From Thiohalophilus sp. (lineage in GTDB: Bacteria; Pseudomonadota; Gammaproteobacteria; UBA6429; Thiohalophilaceae), in the NCBI RefSeq assembly GCF_034522235.1, contig NZ_JAXHLN010000003.1, forward strand, positions 1,302,001 to 1,366,000: a stretch of 64,000 bases of DNA, read 5' to 3'. This document shows, piece after piece, positions 10,582-19,724 of the stretch. A program made the translations under genes and the position numbers. Each line of letters opens with the position of its first letter. The stretch's first letter is position 1. The notes beneath the pieces are model-generated. The model was not told the DNA's origin, searched no databases, and worked only from the letters and a program-made list of their open reading frames with translations.

Positions 10582-12546
10582 ATGCATCTGCGACATAAGT
10601 TTTTTATTGTTCTTTCCCTGCTGACCAGCATTCCCCTGCTGATCCTGCTGTTTGGCGTGGTTGAGCGCATGGAACGGGAAGTGACCATTCGCACTGAAAC
10701 CCAGTTGCACGGCTCCCTCGACAAGATGGCCAGCGAACTGCAGTTGATTCTGGAAAACCAGAAATCGGTGGCCAGCGGTCTGGGTCGGATCCCGGTCGTG
10801 CGGCAATTCGCTGCGGTGGCCCGTTATCCGCAGCGGTTTGATAACGACACCTACCAGCAGCGTGCCGAGGCGCTGGAGCAGTTCCTGCTCGGTTATCAGG
10901 ATTCCGTTCCCAGTATCCAGGCGGTGCGCTTTATTGATACCGACGGCAAAACTCTGGTCAAGGTGAAGGAAGGCAAGTCGGTCGAGCCGGTCTATTCCGA
11001 ACAGGACGCCGGACACAGGTTTATTGCCGACCAGTCCAACCGGCCGTTTTTCAAGGAGGCGAAAACAGCCGGTAACCGGGTGATTATGTCTGATTTTGAA
11101 CTGGGACAGGTGGCCAAGGATGCGGATTTTTGTCCGGCCATGGTGCGCTACTCGGTGCCGTTGCTGGACGAACTGGGGGACTTTGAGGGAGTTCTGGTGG
11201 TCAACATGTGGGGTTCCCGGCTCGATTCCACCATGACCTCCTCCCTGGGCGGATTTCCCGGCAAGACCTATATTGTCGAGCTGTCACCCAATGCCAAGCG
11301 CGACGGGATTTATCTCTATCATCCCGATGATGACAAGCGGTTCGCCGATCAGCTCGGTTCTCAGCACCGCTTGACCAGTAAACTGGACCCGGCCGACTGG
11401 CAGACGATCAAGGCAGGGGAGAAGAGCGGATCGCTGTTGCGTAACAGTCAGCGCATGCTGTTTTATCAGAAACTGGCACCGTATCCGGACAAGCCGACTC
11501 AGTGGTTACTGGTGATCGAGGCGGATCCTGCGGTAGTGTTTGCGCCGATTAATAACATGCGCAAATCCATCTGGCTTCTGCTCGGTGCGCTGGTATTCAT
11601 CAGCCTGTTACTCGCCGTCTGGGCATCGGGCCGTCTGACCGCCCCGGTTCACCAACTGGCCGAGATTATCCGGCGTTTTGCCGATGGCCAGCGTGAAGCC
11701 AGGGTCAGGGTCAACGCCGGTCGCGCCGATGAAATCGGCCAGGCCGGCAAGGCGTTCAACTATCTGGCCGAGAGCCTGGATCGTACTGAAAAAGAACGCG
11801 AAACCGCCGTGCGTGCCGCCTGTCAGTCGGAACGGCTGGCGGCACTTGGACAGCTGGCGGCCGGAATCGGTCATGAAATCAACAATCCGTTGATGAACAT
11901 CATGTCACTCGCTTCCCTGGTTGAAGAGTCATTGCCCGAGAGCGACGCCGAGAAACGCAACGATTTGAAGTTGTTGCAAAAAGAAGGACAACGTTGCGCC
12001 CGTATTGTCCAGGGGATTCTGAATTTTGCACGCCAGAGCGAACCGAAGTTTGAAGAATTTGATATGGCGGTGTTGTTGAACGAGACGCTGGAACTCCTGC
12101 GCCATCGCCTCGAGTCAGAGGAGATCGAGTTGCAAAGCTTGATAGAAACGCCGTTGATGATGGAAGGCGATGGACGTCAGTTGCAGCAGGTGCTGGTCAA
12201 TATCATTCTCAATGCGATTCAGGCCACGCCGCCTAAATGCCGATTACACATCTCTGCCCGTTCGAGCGATGAGCATATCGATATCGAGATTATCGATGAA
12301 GGTGAGGGGGTCAAGGCTGAAGACTTCTCCAAGATCTTCGACCCGTTTTTCACCACCAAGCCGGAAGGTAAGGGGACCGGTCTGGGGCTGTCTGTCAGTT
12401 ACGGCATCATAAAACGCCATGGAGGCAGCATTACGCTGGAAAACTCCCGGCATGCCGGCGTGCGTGTGCATATCAAATTACCCAGACACAGTGAACTTCA
12501 GGAACTGGATACCTTTGAAATACTGGAGGCGAGACATGTCGGATAA
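10582..12546 (+). CDS. Membrane-bound sensor histidine kinase (NtrB/AtoS class)
   Basis: The 654-residue protein has an N-terminal membrane helix (about 8-25), a large periplasmic sensor region of about 300 residues resembling a double Cache domain, a second helix (about 330-350), and a HAMP linker. A HisKA domain with phospho-acceptor His431 in GHEINNPL and a C-terminal HATPase domain (DEGEGV, FFTTKPEGKGTGLGLS at about 572-602) follow. It should autophosphorylate in response to an extracytoplasmic signal and pass phosphate to the regulator encoded next, whose start overlaps its end by 11 bases. The ligand is unknown; nearby dsrE-like and sox genes hint at a sulfur compound, which is inference. 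Confidence 0.9.
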   Translation: MHLRHKFFIVLSLLTSIPLLILLFGVVERMEREVTIRTETQLHGSLDKMASELQLILENQKSVASGLGRIPVVRQFAAVARYPQRFDNDTYQQRAEALEQFLLGYQDSVPSIQAVRFIDTDGKTLVKVKEGKSVEPVYSEQDAGHRFIADQSNRPFFKEAKTAGNRVIMSDFELGQVAKDADFCPAMVRYSVPLLDELGDFEGVLVVNMWGSRLDSTMTSSLGGFPGKTYIVELSPNAKRDGIYLYHPDDDKRFADQLGSQHRLTSKLDPADWQTIKAGEKSGSLLRNSQRMLFYQKLAPYPDKPTQWLLVIEADPAVVFAPINNMRKSIWLLLGALVFISLLLAVWASGRLTAPVHQLAEIIRRFADGQREARVRVNAGRADEIGQAGKAFNYLAESLDRTEKERETAVRAACQSERLAALGQLAAGIGHEINNPLMNIMSLASLVEESLPESDAEKRNDLKLLQKEGQRCARIVQGILNFARQSEPKFEEFDMAVLLNETLELLRHRLESEEIELQSLIETPLMMEGDGRQLQQVLVNIILNAIQATPPKCRLHISARSSDEHIDIEIIDEGEGVKAEDFSKIFDPFFTTKPEGKGTGLGLSVSYGIIKRHGGSITLENSRHAGVRVHIKLPRHSELQELDTFEILEARHVG

Positions 12547-13900
12547 GGCGCCACAGATTCTGTTTGTCGATGATGACATGGTGACTTGCCGGGTCATGCA
12601 GCGTAATTGTGTCAATGCCGATTATGCTTGTGAAGTTTTTCAAAATGGCGAGGATTGTCTCGCGCTGTTCAACAAGCAAGGTGCGGATGTCGTCATTACC
12701 GACTTGCGCATGCCGGGGATGAACGGTTTTGAATTGTTAAGTGAAATTCGCAAAGTCGATAGCGATGTACCGGTGCTGGTGATGACCGGCTATTCTTCCG
12801 TGGAGAATGCGGTCGAGGCCATGAAACGTGGCGCCTCGGACTTTATCAAAAAACCGTTTGATTTCACCGAGTTGCGGCTGCTGGTGGAGCGCACACTCAA
12901 ATCGGCACGCCTGCGCAATGAAAATCGACTGTTGAAAAAACGGCTGGGTGACAAGCGTCATCACTTTGGCATGATTGGCGACACCCCGGCAATGAAAACG
13001 CTGTTTAACACCATCGAGAAAGTCGCCGAAGTCAGTTGTAGCGCCATTATTACCGGTGATTCCGGTACCGGTAAGGAACTGGTTGCCAAGGCCTTGCACG
13101 ATTACAGTCCGCGCAAGGATGCCCCCTTCGTTGCAGTTGACTGCGGCGCGTTGACCACCACCTTGCTGGAGAGCGAATTATTCGGTCACGAAAAGGGCGC
13201 ATTTACCGGCGCCACCCAACGAAAATACGGCCTGATGGAACAGGCTGACGGTGGCACGCTGTTTCTCGACGAAATATGCAACATCTCGGATACCATGCAA
13301 ACCAAGCTGATGCGTGCACTCGAAAGCGGTAACGTGACGCGCGTCGGCGCCAATACCCCGGTGCCGGTGGACGTGCGGGTGATTGCCGCCAGCAATCGCA
13401 ATTTGGAGCAGATGGTGGAAGAGGGGCACTTGCGCCACGATTTCTATCACCGTCTGAATGTGGTCAATATTCATGTTCCGTCTCTCTCCGAACGGCGTCA
13501 GGACATTCCGGCACTGGTTGAAGCGTTGGTGCAGGAGTTTGCCGATCGTTATTGCCGACAGGTCCAGGGCTATGACAAGGCTTCCCTGCAGCGTCTGTGT
13601 GATGCCGATTGGCCGGGTAATGTGCGCGAGTTACGCAATACCATTGAGCGCAGTGTGATTCTGGCAGAGGGCCCGATATTGTCCTGGGAAGGCGGGAATA
13701 CGCAGAAGTCCGACTCGCAATTGCCGGTCCATTTCTCCGAGGAGGAGTTCTTTTCACTCAATGAACTGGAACAAGAGTACATTCACCATGTGTTGCGCTG
13801 CTTCAATGGCAAAAAGACCAAGGCCGCCGAAGTGTTGGGAATTGACAAAACGACGCTGTGGCGGAAGTTGCGCCGCATCGAGACCGAAGAAGCGGTGTAA
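12536..13900 (+). CDS. Sigma-54-dependent response regulator (NtrC/AtoC class)
   Basis: The protein has 454 residues from ATG 12536, which overlaps the kinase stop and is the natural start. The receiver domain has acidic residues at the start (VDDD) and phospho-acceptor Asp56 in VVITDLRMPG. The AAA+ domain (about 145-375) has Walker A GDSGTGKE near residue 175 and the sigma-54-contact loop GAFTGA near 221. The C-terminal Fis-type helix-turn-helix is KTKAAEVLGIDKTTLWRKL. It should activate transcription by sigma-54 RNA polymerase when phosphorylated. A matching -24/-12 promoter lies about 130 bases downstream, before the dsrE-like gene. Confidence 0.93.
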   Translation: MSDKAPQILFVDDDMVTCRVMQRNCVNADYACEVFQNGEDCLALFNKQGADVVITDLRMPGMNGFELLSEIRKVDSDVPVLVMTGYSSVENAVEAMKRGASDFIKKPFDFTELRLLVERTLKSARLRNENRLLKKRLGDKRHHFGMIGDTPAMKTLFNTIEKVAEVSCSAIITGDSGTGKELVAKALHDYSPRKDAPFVAVDCGALTTTLLESELFGHEKGAFTGATQRKYGLMEQADGGTLFLDEICNISDTMQTKLMRALESGNVTRVGANTPVPVDVRVIAASNRNLEQMVEEGHLRHDFYHRLNVVNIHVPSLSERRQDIPALVEALVQEFADRYCRQVQGYDKASLQRLCDADWPGNVRELRNTIERSVILAEGPILSWEGGNTQKSDSQLPVHFSEEEFFSLNELEQEYIHHVLRCFNGKKTKAAEVLGIDKTTLWRKLRRIETEEAV

Positions 13901-14026
13901 ATTACACTCTCCCGGCTCTTCTTATTCTGCATTCTGCAACATATGGTTATAAGTAAATTATTGTATAGCAATATGCTTTTTATATAAGTTGTTGAAAACA
14001 ATGAACAAGCTACTTTTTGACGCAGA

Positions 14027-14042
14027 TGGAATGATACTTGCT
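14027..14042 (+). promoter_or_regulatory. Candidate sigma-54 (-24/-12) promoter
   Basis: TGGAATGATACTTGCT has the invariant GG at 14028-14029 and GC at 14040-14041, exactly ten bases apart, in TGG and TTGC contexts that fit the TGGCAC-N5-TTGCA consensus. Transcription would begin near 14053, about 37 bases before the dsrE-like start codon. The gene immediately upstream encodes a sigma-54 activator, which supports the call. Confidence 0.65.
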
Positions 14043-14089
14043 ATGTATAGAGTACACATAACTACTCTAAAACCATGAGGAGAACGAGT

Positions 14090-14557
14090 ATGATGAAATC
14101 TAGCCTCTCAACGAGCCTGGTACTGGGTGTGTCCCTGCTGGGACTGGCTGCCACCGCCCAGGCGGGCAGCGCTAAAAACGGTTATGACAAGCAACAGGTC
14201 GTCTACCATGTTAATAATATCCACACAGCGACCGGCGCTCTGCGTAACGTCAAAAATCACCTGAACGCCATTGGCGACGAAAACATTGAACTGATCGTGG
14301 TCACCCATAGCAGCGGTGCCTTCTCACTGGTCGACGGTTCCATGGGCAAGAAAGACAGTGATGGCAAGGTCTATGACTTCCGGGATACCGTCGCCGGCCT
14401 GGCCAACCGTGGTGTGAAGTTCCAGATCTGCGCCAACACCATTCGGGGCAAGAAGATCGACAAGAACAAGGTCAGCTCTTATGCGGAAGTTATTCCCTCC
14501 GGTGTCGCGCACGTTGCCCACCTGCAGCAGAAGGGTTACCTGTACGTTAAGCCGTAA
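14090..14557 (+). CDS. Secreted DsrE/DsrF-like family protein
   Basis: The product (155 residues from ATG 14090) begins with a Sec signal peptide (positive start, hydrophobic core, AATAQA-like cleavage near residue 25). The rest is a DsrE/F-like alpha/beta domain with the segment LIVVTHSSGAF and a single cysteine in the active loop (FQICANTIRG). Periplasmic proteins of this type occur widely in sulfur oxidisers; a sulfur-binding or sulfur-carrier role is plausible but unproven. An AGGAGA ribosome site lies 6 bases before ATG 14090, which makes the upstream ATG at 14075 unlikely. It is monocistronic, with a sigma-54 promoter before it and a strong terminator after it. Confidence 0.82.
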   Translation: MMKSSLSTSLVLGVSLLGLAATAQAGSAKNGYDKQQVVYHVNNIHTATGALRNVKNHLNAIGDENIELIVVTHSSGAFSLVDGSMGKKDSDGKVYDFRDTVAGLANRGVKFQICANTIRGKKIDKNKVSSYAEVIPSGVAHVAHLQQKGYLYVKP

Positions 14558-14582
14558 GTAACAGGCTTAACAACGAAAAAAA

Positions 14583-14608
14583 CGGGCGCCATCGGCGCCC
14601 GTTTTTTT
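14583..14608 (+). terminator. Intrinsic terminator of the dsrE-like gene
   Basis: CGGGCGCC and GGCGCCCG form an 8-bp GC-rich stem around ATC, followed by seven T. An A-tract precedes the stem (14576-14582), so it could also act on the opposite strand. Confidence 0.9.
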
Positions 14609-14729
14609 ATCAATCTGTGACATGAGTACATCCCTGCAGGTTACGCGGAAGGGTAAAAGATACAGGGATTATATTTTGAAGTATGATGGTGTAACGGTAA
14701 TTCGTACAGAGGTCGAAAAATAGATTGTT

Positions 14730-14760
14730 CCTCGTTACTCGTCCCTCGCCCCTCGCCCCT
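14730..14760. repeat. Short tandem CTCG(T/C)CC-type repeat
   Basis: Four imperfect copies of a 7-base unit (CTCGTTA, CTCGTCC, CTCGCCC, CTCGCCC) lie between the dsrE-like gene and the soxZ terminator. The surrounding 14609-14763 contains no convincing gene. Similar short-unit repeats appear at 60782-60804 and 61766-61787. Confidence 0.6.
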
Positions 14761-14763
14761 GTT

Positions 14764-14797
14764 ATAAAAGAGGCGTACCCGGAGAGAAAGGTACGCC
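14764..14797 (-). terminator. Intrinsic terminator of soxYZ
   Basis: On the minus strand GGCGTACC and GGTACGCC form an 8-bp stem around a 10-base loop, followed by TCTTTTAT. It lies 36 bases after the soxZ stop. Confidence 0.75.
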
Positions 14798-14832
14798 AGA
14801 ACTTCACCTGAAGAAGAGCGGTAAAGCGTGGG

Positions 14833-15147
14833 TCAGCTTATCTTGGTTTCTTCGCTGCCGGATGTGCCCTGGTTGTCTTTCCAGCGCAGTTTGAAAGTAT
14901 CCCCCGCTTTGGCACCTTTGAAGGTGAATGCCATGAACGGGTTTTTAGAGACCCCGGGTCCCCAGTTGCATTTTAGTACGACGTTACCGTTGTGCTCGCA
15001 ATGGACTTCGGTGATGTAATGTGCCGGAATCTTTTCGCCGGTTTTCTTATCCTTGCGCAAACCGGTTTCCATTGGATGGAAGATGATCGCCTTGACGTTG
15101 GCCTTGCCGCTGTCGATCCAGGCGCGGATTTTGATGTCGTTTGCCAT
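14833..15147 (-). CDS. soxZ: Thiosulfate oxidation carrier protein SoxZ
   Basis: SoxZ (104 residues) is the partner of SoxY in the periplasmic SoxYZ heterodimer that carries sulfur intermediates through the Sox cycle. The start MANDIKIRAWIDSGKANVKAIIFHPMETGL and the end KAGDTFKLRWKDNQG are typical of the family, and there is no signal peptide, as expected because SoxZ is exported with SoxY. It follows soxY by 40 bases in the same direction, and a terminator lies beyond it. Confidence 0.96.
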   Translation of the reverse strand: MANDIKIRAWIDSGKANVKAIIFHPMETGLRKDKKTGEKIPAHYITEVHCEHNGNVVLKCNWGPGVSKNPFMAFTFKGAKAGDTFKLRWKDNQGTSGSEETKIS

Positions 15148-15187
15148 TAGTATGGACTCCTTGAAATCTGTTTAGTCTGACGCGGGA

Positions 15188-15658
15188 TCAACCGCCACAA
15201 CCGCCGAGAGTGACCTTGACCTCTTTTTTCGCGGTGTAGAGTTTGCCGCCGGCCTTGACCACGGCAATCACATCGGAGGTCTTGGCCATCTTGATACGGC
15301 CGGTGATCTCACCGCCAAACTTGTCGGTGAGCTCATAACTGGCGGTCAACGGGAAAGTGTTGACCGGGACATAAATCGAGATATTCTCCGCATCAGGCAG
15401 TTCGGTCCGTACGGTTACCGAGACTACCGCGCCGTTTTCGGCGATATCCGGGGTTTTGACGGTGATCTTGTCACTGTTAACCAGTTCGGTTTTGCCTTCC
15501 ATCTCTGACAGGGCAGAGTCCATTTTCTCGGCAGTGAAGGCTTTTTCCGGCCAGGCCGCCAGAACTTTGCCTGGTGTCAGCAGATTGGCGCCCGCGGCGA
15601 CGGCCAGGGTGCCGGCTGCCATCGTACCCTTGAGGAAGAGACGACGTGTATGCTGCAT
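15188..15658 (-). CDS. soxY: Thiosulfate oxidation carrier protein SoxY
   Basis: SoxY (156 residues) has a twin-arginine signal (TRRLFLKG, residues 4-11, then an alanine-rich core) and the C-terminal GGCGG arm whose cysteine covalently carries sulfur. The preferred start is ATG 15658, with GAGG about 9 bases before it; the open frame extends five codons further upstream. soxYZ without neighbouring soxA, X, B or CD suggests either a truncated Sox pathway (as in sulfur-globule formers) or that the other genes lie elsewhere. Confidence 0.96.
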   Translation of the reverse strand: MQHTRRLFLKGTMAAGTLAVAAGANLLTPGKVLAAWPEKAFTAEKMDSALSEMEGKTELVNSDKITVKTPDIAENGAVVSVTVRTELPDAENISIYVPVNTFPLTASYELTDKFGGEITGRIKMAKTSDVIAVVKAGGKLYTAKKEVKVTLGGCGG

Positions 15659-15940
15659 AAATTTAATCCTCATGATGGTGTATCGCGTGTTGTGTCATAA
15701 TTTATGAATATCTATGTGCAGCTTTCATGCCATGTTTTATACTCCAGTAAAAACAACGAGATAGAAAAATACCGTTATGAAAATGGGGAATAGGGACTGC
15801 AAACTGCACCGCACCCGGTTGCAGAATCCGTACCGCAACCAACCCCGGACCAGCTGCGAAGAAGGATCGGCGCTCACGCCGGTGGCGACCCGGGTCAATA
15901 CGGAAATTTCTTTTTTATTCAGGGACTTTTGCATCTTTTC

Positions 15941-15969
15941 TTGAAAAGATCCTGAGCAGTGGTTAGACT
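15941..15969 (+). promoter_or_regulatory. Sigma-70 promoter of tRNA-fMet
   Basis: TTGAAA (15941-15946), a 17-base spacer and TAGACT (15964-15969) are followed by a GC-rich GCGCC discriminator typical of stringently controlled stable RNA genes. The mature tRNA begins 14 bases after the -10 element. Confidence 0.6.
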
Positions 15970-15982
15970 ACGCGCCATCGAT

Positions 15983-16690
<708 letters not shown>

Positions 16691-16968
16691 CAAGAGGCAG
16701 TTACTCTATCTATATTAGGCTCCGGGGCTGCCAACTACTAATGTAGGGGAAACCCCCTATATCCAGTGTGCCTCCATTTCGGCAGCATGGGCCCTGTCTC
16801 ACCCCATGAGCCTGTCAGGGCAGTATCGTGACTCCGGACGATTTAACATCCCGAGTAAAAGGTGTCTGGCCGTCGCAGCCCTGGTCTCGATATTGACCGT
16901 TTGTCTAATCAGGGATAAAACCTTGGGGAAGATATCGGCGAGCAAAGCGAGAAGCGGGGGATGATACG

Positions 16969-17325
16969 GTGACACAAAAAACAGGTATCGAGTACTTGCT
17001 TGAGGAGTATCTGGCCACGCACCCTGACTATCAGTATCCCCCAAGCGGTGACAGACATCCATCGGTACTGACCGGCGTTGGGCCCATCAAACACTGGATG
17101 ATAGAGCGCCTGGGTGGTCCTATATCATACTGGTCTGCGATGATAACGGCGGCAAAATACTGGTTCGAGCCGGGATGCGACACCCGAGAATTGCGGCTGT
17201 TTTGTTACTTTTTCGAGGCAGACGGGTGTATCTGGTTCCTGGATAACCCCGACTATGCTGAATTGTACAAAGACTATGATGCCTGGAGACGAAAAATCAG
17301 ATCGGCGTGCAAGCAGCAGTCCTGA
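16969..17325 (+). CDS. Hypothetical protein, first gene of a three-gene unit
   Basis: I do not recognise this 118-residue protein. It starts with GTG behind a GGGGG-rich ribosome site; no ATG is available in frame. It is rich in aromatic residues (seven W, many Y and F), with a core WFEPGCDTRELRLFCYFFEADGC holding two of its three cysteines, and has no signal peptide or membrane helix. It overlaps the open frame of the next gene slightly and precedes that gene's likely ATG by 20 bases. Coding reality is supported by the tight arrangement with two recognisable genes downstream. Confidence 0.55.
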   Translation: MTQKTGIEYLLEEYLATHPDYQYPPSGDRHPSVLTGVGPIKHWMIERLGGPISYWSAMITAAKYWFEPGCDTRELRLFCYFFEADGCIWFLDNPDYAELYKDYDAWRRKIRSACKQQS

Positions 17326-17345
17326 CTGTCAGCAAGGAACCTGTT

Positions 17346-17885
17346 ATGCGCTATGACATGCTGGTTGCCGCCTATCATGAAGCAGGGCATGCCGTGATGG
17401 CGCTCGAGTGTAATTTTTCGATAGCACAAATCGCAGTGATTACGCCATCGACGGGGTATGTGACAATGCGCCAGTCACACGTACCCTATCTGCACTGTCA
17501 AACCGGTTCGCAGGCGGTTGTATCGCCCGTTGAACGACTGCATTGCATTCTCAAACGTATTTATGTCCTGTTGGCGGGACCTGCCGCGGAATATGAAGTG
17601 CGCAAATTACCGCACTATGGTCCGGGTACGGCCTATTTTGTCGATCATGACATGATCAATGAGATTCTGGCGCAGGCGCATGTCCGGGAATTATTCGACA
17701 AACACGTCCCGCAGGGGCTGTTGGGATTACAGGGCGAAGTCGAAACCTGGGTGATGGACAGTCGTGTTTGGGAACGTATCGAGGTGCTCGCCGACGCACT
17801 ACTGCAGGAACATCGCCTGGATTGGGATGCCATTGAAGCGTGGCTGGTGATAGCGGGGCAGCGACAGCAAATGAGCTTGTTTTGA
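17346..17885 (+). CDS. Stand-alone M41-like (FtsH-type) metallopeptidase domain protein
   Basis: From ATG 17346 (AAGGA ribosome site) the protein has 179 residues. Near the start is AAYHEAGHAVMA, the HExxH zinc motif in the exact form used by the FtsH/M41 peptidases. It is followed by LLAGPAAEYEV (compare LLGGRAAEE in FtsH) and an aspartate in FVDHDMINEI that may be the third zinc ligand. There is no AAA+ domain or membrane helix, so it is a free peptidase-like domain of unknown substrate. Its stop overlaps the start of the next gene, suggesting translational coupling. Confidence 0.7.
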   Translation: MRYDMLVAAYHEAGHAVMALECNFSIAQIAVITPSTGYVTMRQSHVPYLHCQTGSQAVVSPVERLHCILKRIYVLLAGPAAEYEVRKLPHYGPGTAYFVDHDMINEILAQAHVRELFDKHVPQGLLGLQGEVETWVMDSRVWERIEVLADALLQEHRLDWDAIEAWLVIAGQRQQMSLF

Positions 17886-18358
17886 CCATACGCTACCTCA
17901 ACTGTCTGATATCCGGCGGCCAGACAGGCGTGGACCGCGCCGCCCTGGATGTCGCGCTCGAACTGGGCCTGGCCTGTGGTGGATGGTGCCCACAGGGTCG
18001 GATGGCGGAGGATGGCCCCATAGCGGCACATTACCCATTGCGTGAGGTTTCCGGGGGCTATCGGGTCCGCACGGTGAAAAACGTCAAAATGGCCGATGGC
18101 ACCCTGATCCTCAACCGGGGCGAGCTCGCCGGCGGCAGCCGCCTGACAGCCAATCTGGCCCGCAAGCATCACAAGCCGCTGTTTATCATCGATCTCGAGC
18201 AGAGCGGGGACCCCGAAGCGGTCCACGCCTGGGCCACGACCCACGCCATTCAAACCCTGAACATTGCCGGCCCCGGTGAGCATCGCTGTCCGGGGATTCA
18301 CGCCCAGGCTGTCGCGTATCTCAAGCAGGTGTTTGAGTCCGCAAACAGGCCGGGATAA
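17882..18358 (+). CDS. cpYpsA-type SLOG-domain protein (putative molybdenum carrier family)
   Basis: The glycine-rich start CLISGGQTGVDRAALDVALELGLACGG and the WCPQGRMAEDG segment identify the family annotated as putative molybdenum carrier, now grouped as circularly permuted YpsA within the SLOG (SMF/DprA-LOG) Rossmann superfamily. SLOG proteins bind or process nucleotide-derived ligands and are often found in conflict systems; the specific role here is unknown. A TTG at 17882 overlaps the upstream TGA by 3 bases and gives 158 residues; a GTG at 17840 in the same frame is the alternative. It is the last gene of the three-gene unit. Confidence 0.75.
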   Translation: MTIRYLNCLISGGQTGVDRAALDVALELGLACGGWCPQGRMAEDGPIAAHYPLREVSGGYRVRTVKNVKMADGTLILNRGELAGGSRLTANLARKHHKPLFIIDLEQSGDPEAVHAWATTHAIQTLNIAGPGEHRCPGIHAQAVAYLKQVFESANRPG

Positions 18359-18446
18359 TCTACCGGGTTTGCGCAGGGCGCTTTGACACGCTGTCTCGTC
18401 TCAATCCGCTGTGTCTGCCGATCATGGCTTAATATTTCCCCGTTTC

Positions 18447-18463
18447 TAGGGGAATCCCCCAAT
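18447..18463. promoter_or_regulatory. Palindromic operator candidate before the WYL gene
   Basis: TAGGGGAATCCCCCAATA has a GGGG-AAT-CCCC core close to the 16744-16759 palindrome. It lies 93 bases before the WYL regulator start. Autoregulation by the WYL protein is possible, but I cannot show it. Confidence 0.35.
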
Positions 18464-18555
18464 ACAATAACGTGTTCGACTTGGATACAGTGACCGGTAG
18501 CTCATGCTGTGAGCCAGCAGGGGCGTCAGGATGGGGGAATGAGGGGAGTCAGCCG

Positions 18556-19521
18556 GTGGATCGCACAGAACGCTTTTACAAAATTCAGCAATTACTTGAG
18601 AGCCAGCGGGCGGTGAGCAAGGCGCGGTTTCTGGAGGAGCTGGCCGTCTCCGAGGCGACGTTCAAGCGCGATCTGGAGTACCTGCGCGATCGCCTCCAGG
18701 CGCCCATCGTCTACGATCCGGTACGCCGCGGCTACCGCTACGATCTGGCGGACGGGGATCGCTATGTGCTGCCGGGGCTGTGGTTCAACGCCACGGAGCT
18801 GCACGCGCTGCTGACCATGCAGCATCTGCTGAGCCAGGTCCAGCCGGGGTTGTTGACCCCGCACATCGAGCCGCTGATGACCCGGCTGCATACCTTGCTG
18901 GACTCGGGGGACCATTCGTATGAACAGGTGCGCCAGCGCATCCGGATCCTGCCGCAGGGGCGGCGGCCGGTCGAGCCGCGCTATTTCGAGATCATCAGCA
19001 GCGCCGTGCTGGCCCGCCACCGGCTCACGGTCAGCTACTACGTGCGGGCCCGGGACGAAACCACCGAGCGCGAGCTCTCGCCCCAGCGGCTGCTGTACTA
19101 CCGGGACAACTGGTACCTGGATGCCTGGTGCCACACCCGCCAGGAGTTCCGCCGCTTTGCCCTGGAATCCATCCGCCAGGTGCGCCTGGGCAGCGAACCG
19201 GCCGAGGAGATGGCCCCCGAGCTGCTCGACGGGCAACTGGGCGACAGCTACGGTATCTTCGCCGGCTCACCGCATGAGCGGGCCGTGTTACGGTTTAGTC
19301 CAGAGCGGGCGCGCTGGGTGGCCGAGGAACAATGGCATCCAGATCAGGAAGGTAGATTTGATGAGGCGGGTTACTATCAGTTGAGCGTTCCGTTTAGCGA
19401 TCCACGGGAGTTGCTGATGGATATTCTGAAATTTGGACCGGATGTGGAAGTCCTTGAACCAAAAAATCTCCGTGTGCGGGTACGGGGGATACTCAAAAAA
19501 ACGGTGCAAGTTTATGAATAA
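18556..19521 (+). CDS. WYL-domain transcriptional regulator (YafY/DeoR type)
   Basis: From GTG 18556 (GAGGGGAG ribosome site) the protein has 321 residues: an N-terminal helix-turn-helix (RFYKIQQLLESQ ... VSEATFKRDLEYLRDR), a helical middle, and a WYL-type domain with the YYRDNWYLDAWCH segment at about residues 190-215, followed by a WCX-like C-terminal extension. WYL proteins bind nucleic acid or nucleotide ligands and regulate defence genes, including CRISPR-Cas loci. It sits directly upstream of cas3 in the same direction, separated by about 200 AT-rich bases, so it is the likely controller of the cas operon. Confidence 0.88.
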   Translation: MDRTERFYKIQQLLESQRAVSKARFLEELAVSEATFKRDLEYLRDRLQAPIVYDPVRRGYRYDLADGDRYVLPGLWFNATELHALLTMQHLLSQVQPGLLTPHIEPLMTRLHTLLDSGDHSYEQVRQRIRILPQGRRPVEPRYFEIISSAVLARHRLTVSYYVRARDETTERELSPQRLLYYRDNWYLDAWCHTRQEFRRFALESIRQVRLGSEPAEEMAPELLDGQLGDSYGIFAGSPHERAVLRFSPERARWVAEEQWHPDQEGRFDEAGYYQLSVPFSDPRELLMDILKFGPDVEVLEPKNLRVRVRGILKKTVQVYE

Positions 19522-19724
19522 TATCGATAGACAATTTCATGCAATATGGAATATTTAACGTATGGCATGAGGTAGGTAAGTGTGAAAGGTGCGAATAGAT
19601 GGTCGTATATTATTAGTTGGAAACCTTTATCGACTGTTAATGTTTAATGCTGCGATAAGGATTTGCCTTTAAGTTTAATTAATAAACAGCTGTTTTGGCA
19701 CAATAATAAATAGGCATATTGGGC
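19522..19724 (+). promoter_or_regulatory. AT-rich leader and promoter region of the cas operon
   Basis: This 203-base gap is markedly more AT-rich than its flanks and contains no gene. An interrupted inverted repeat, TCATGC (19537-19542) and GCATGA (19565-19570), separated by 22 bases, is a possible WYL binding site. I could not choose a single convincing -35/-10 pair. Confidence 0.4.

Noticed and set aside
15737-15934. 65-codon frame between soxY and the tRNA
   Set aside because: No ribosome site, no recognisable domain and low-complexity ends.
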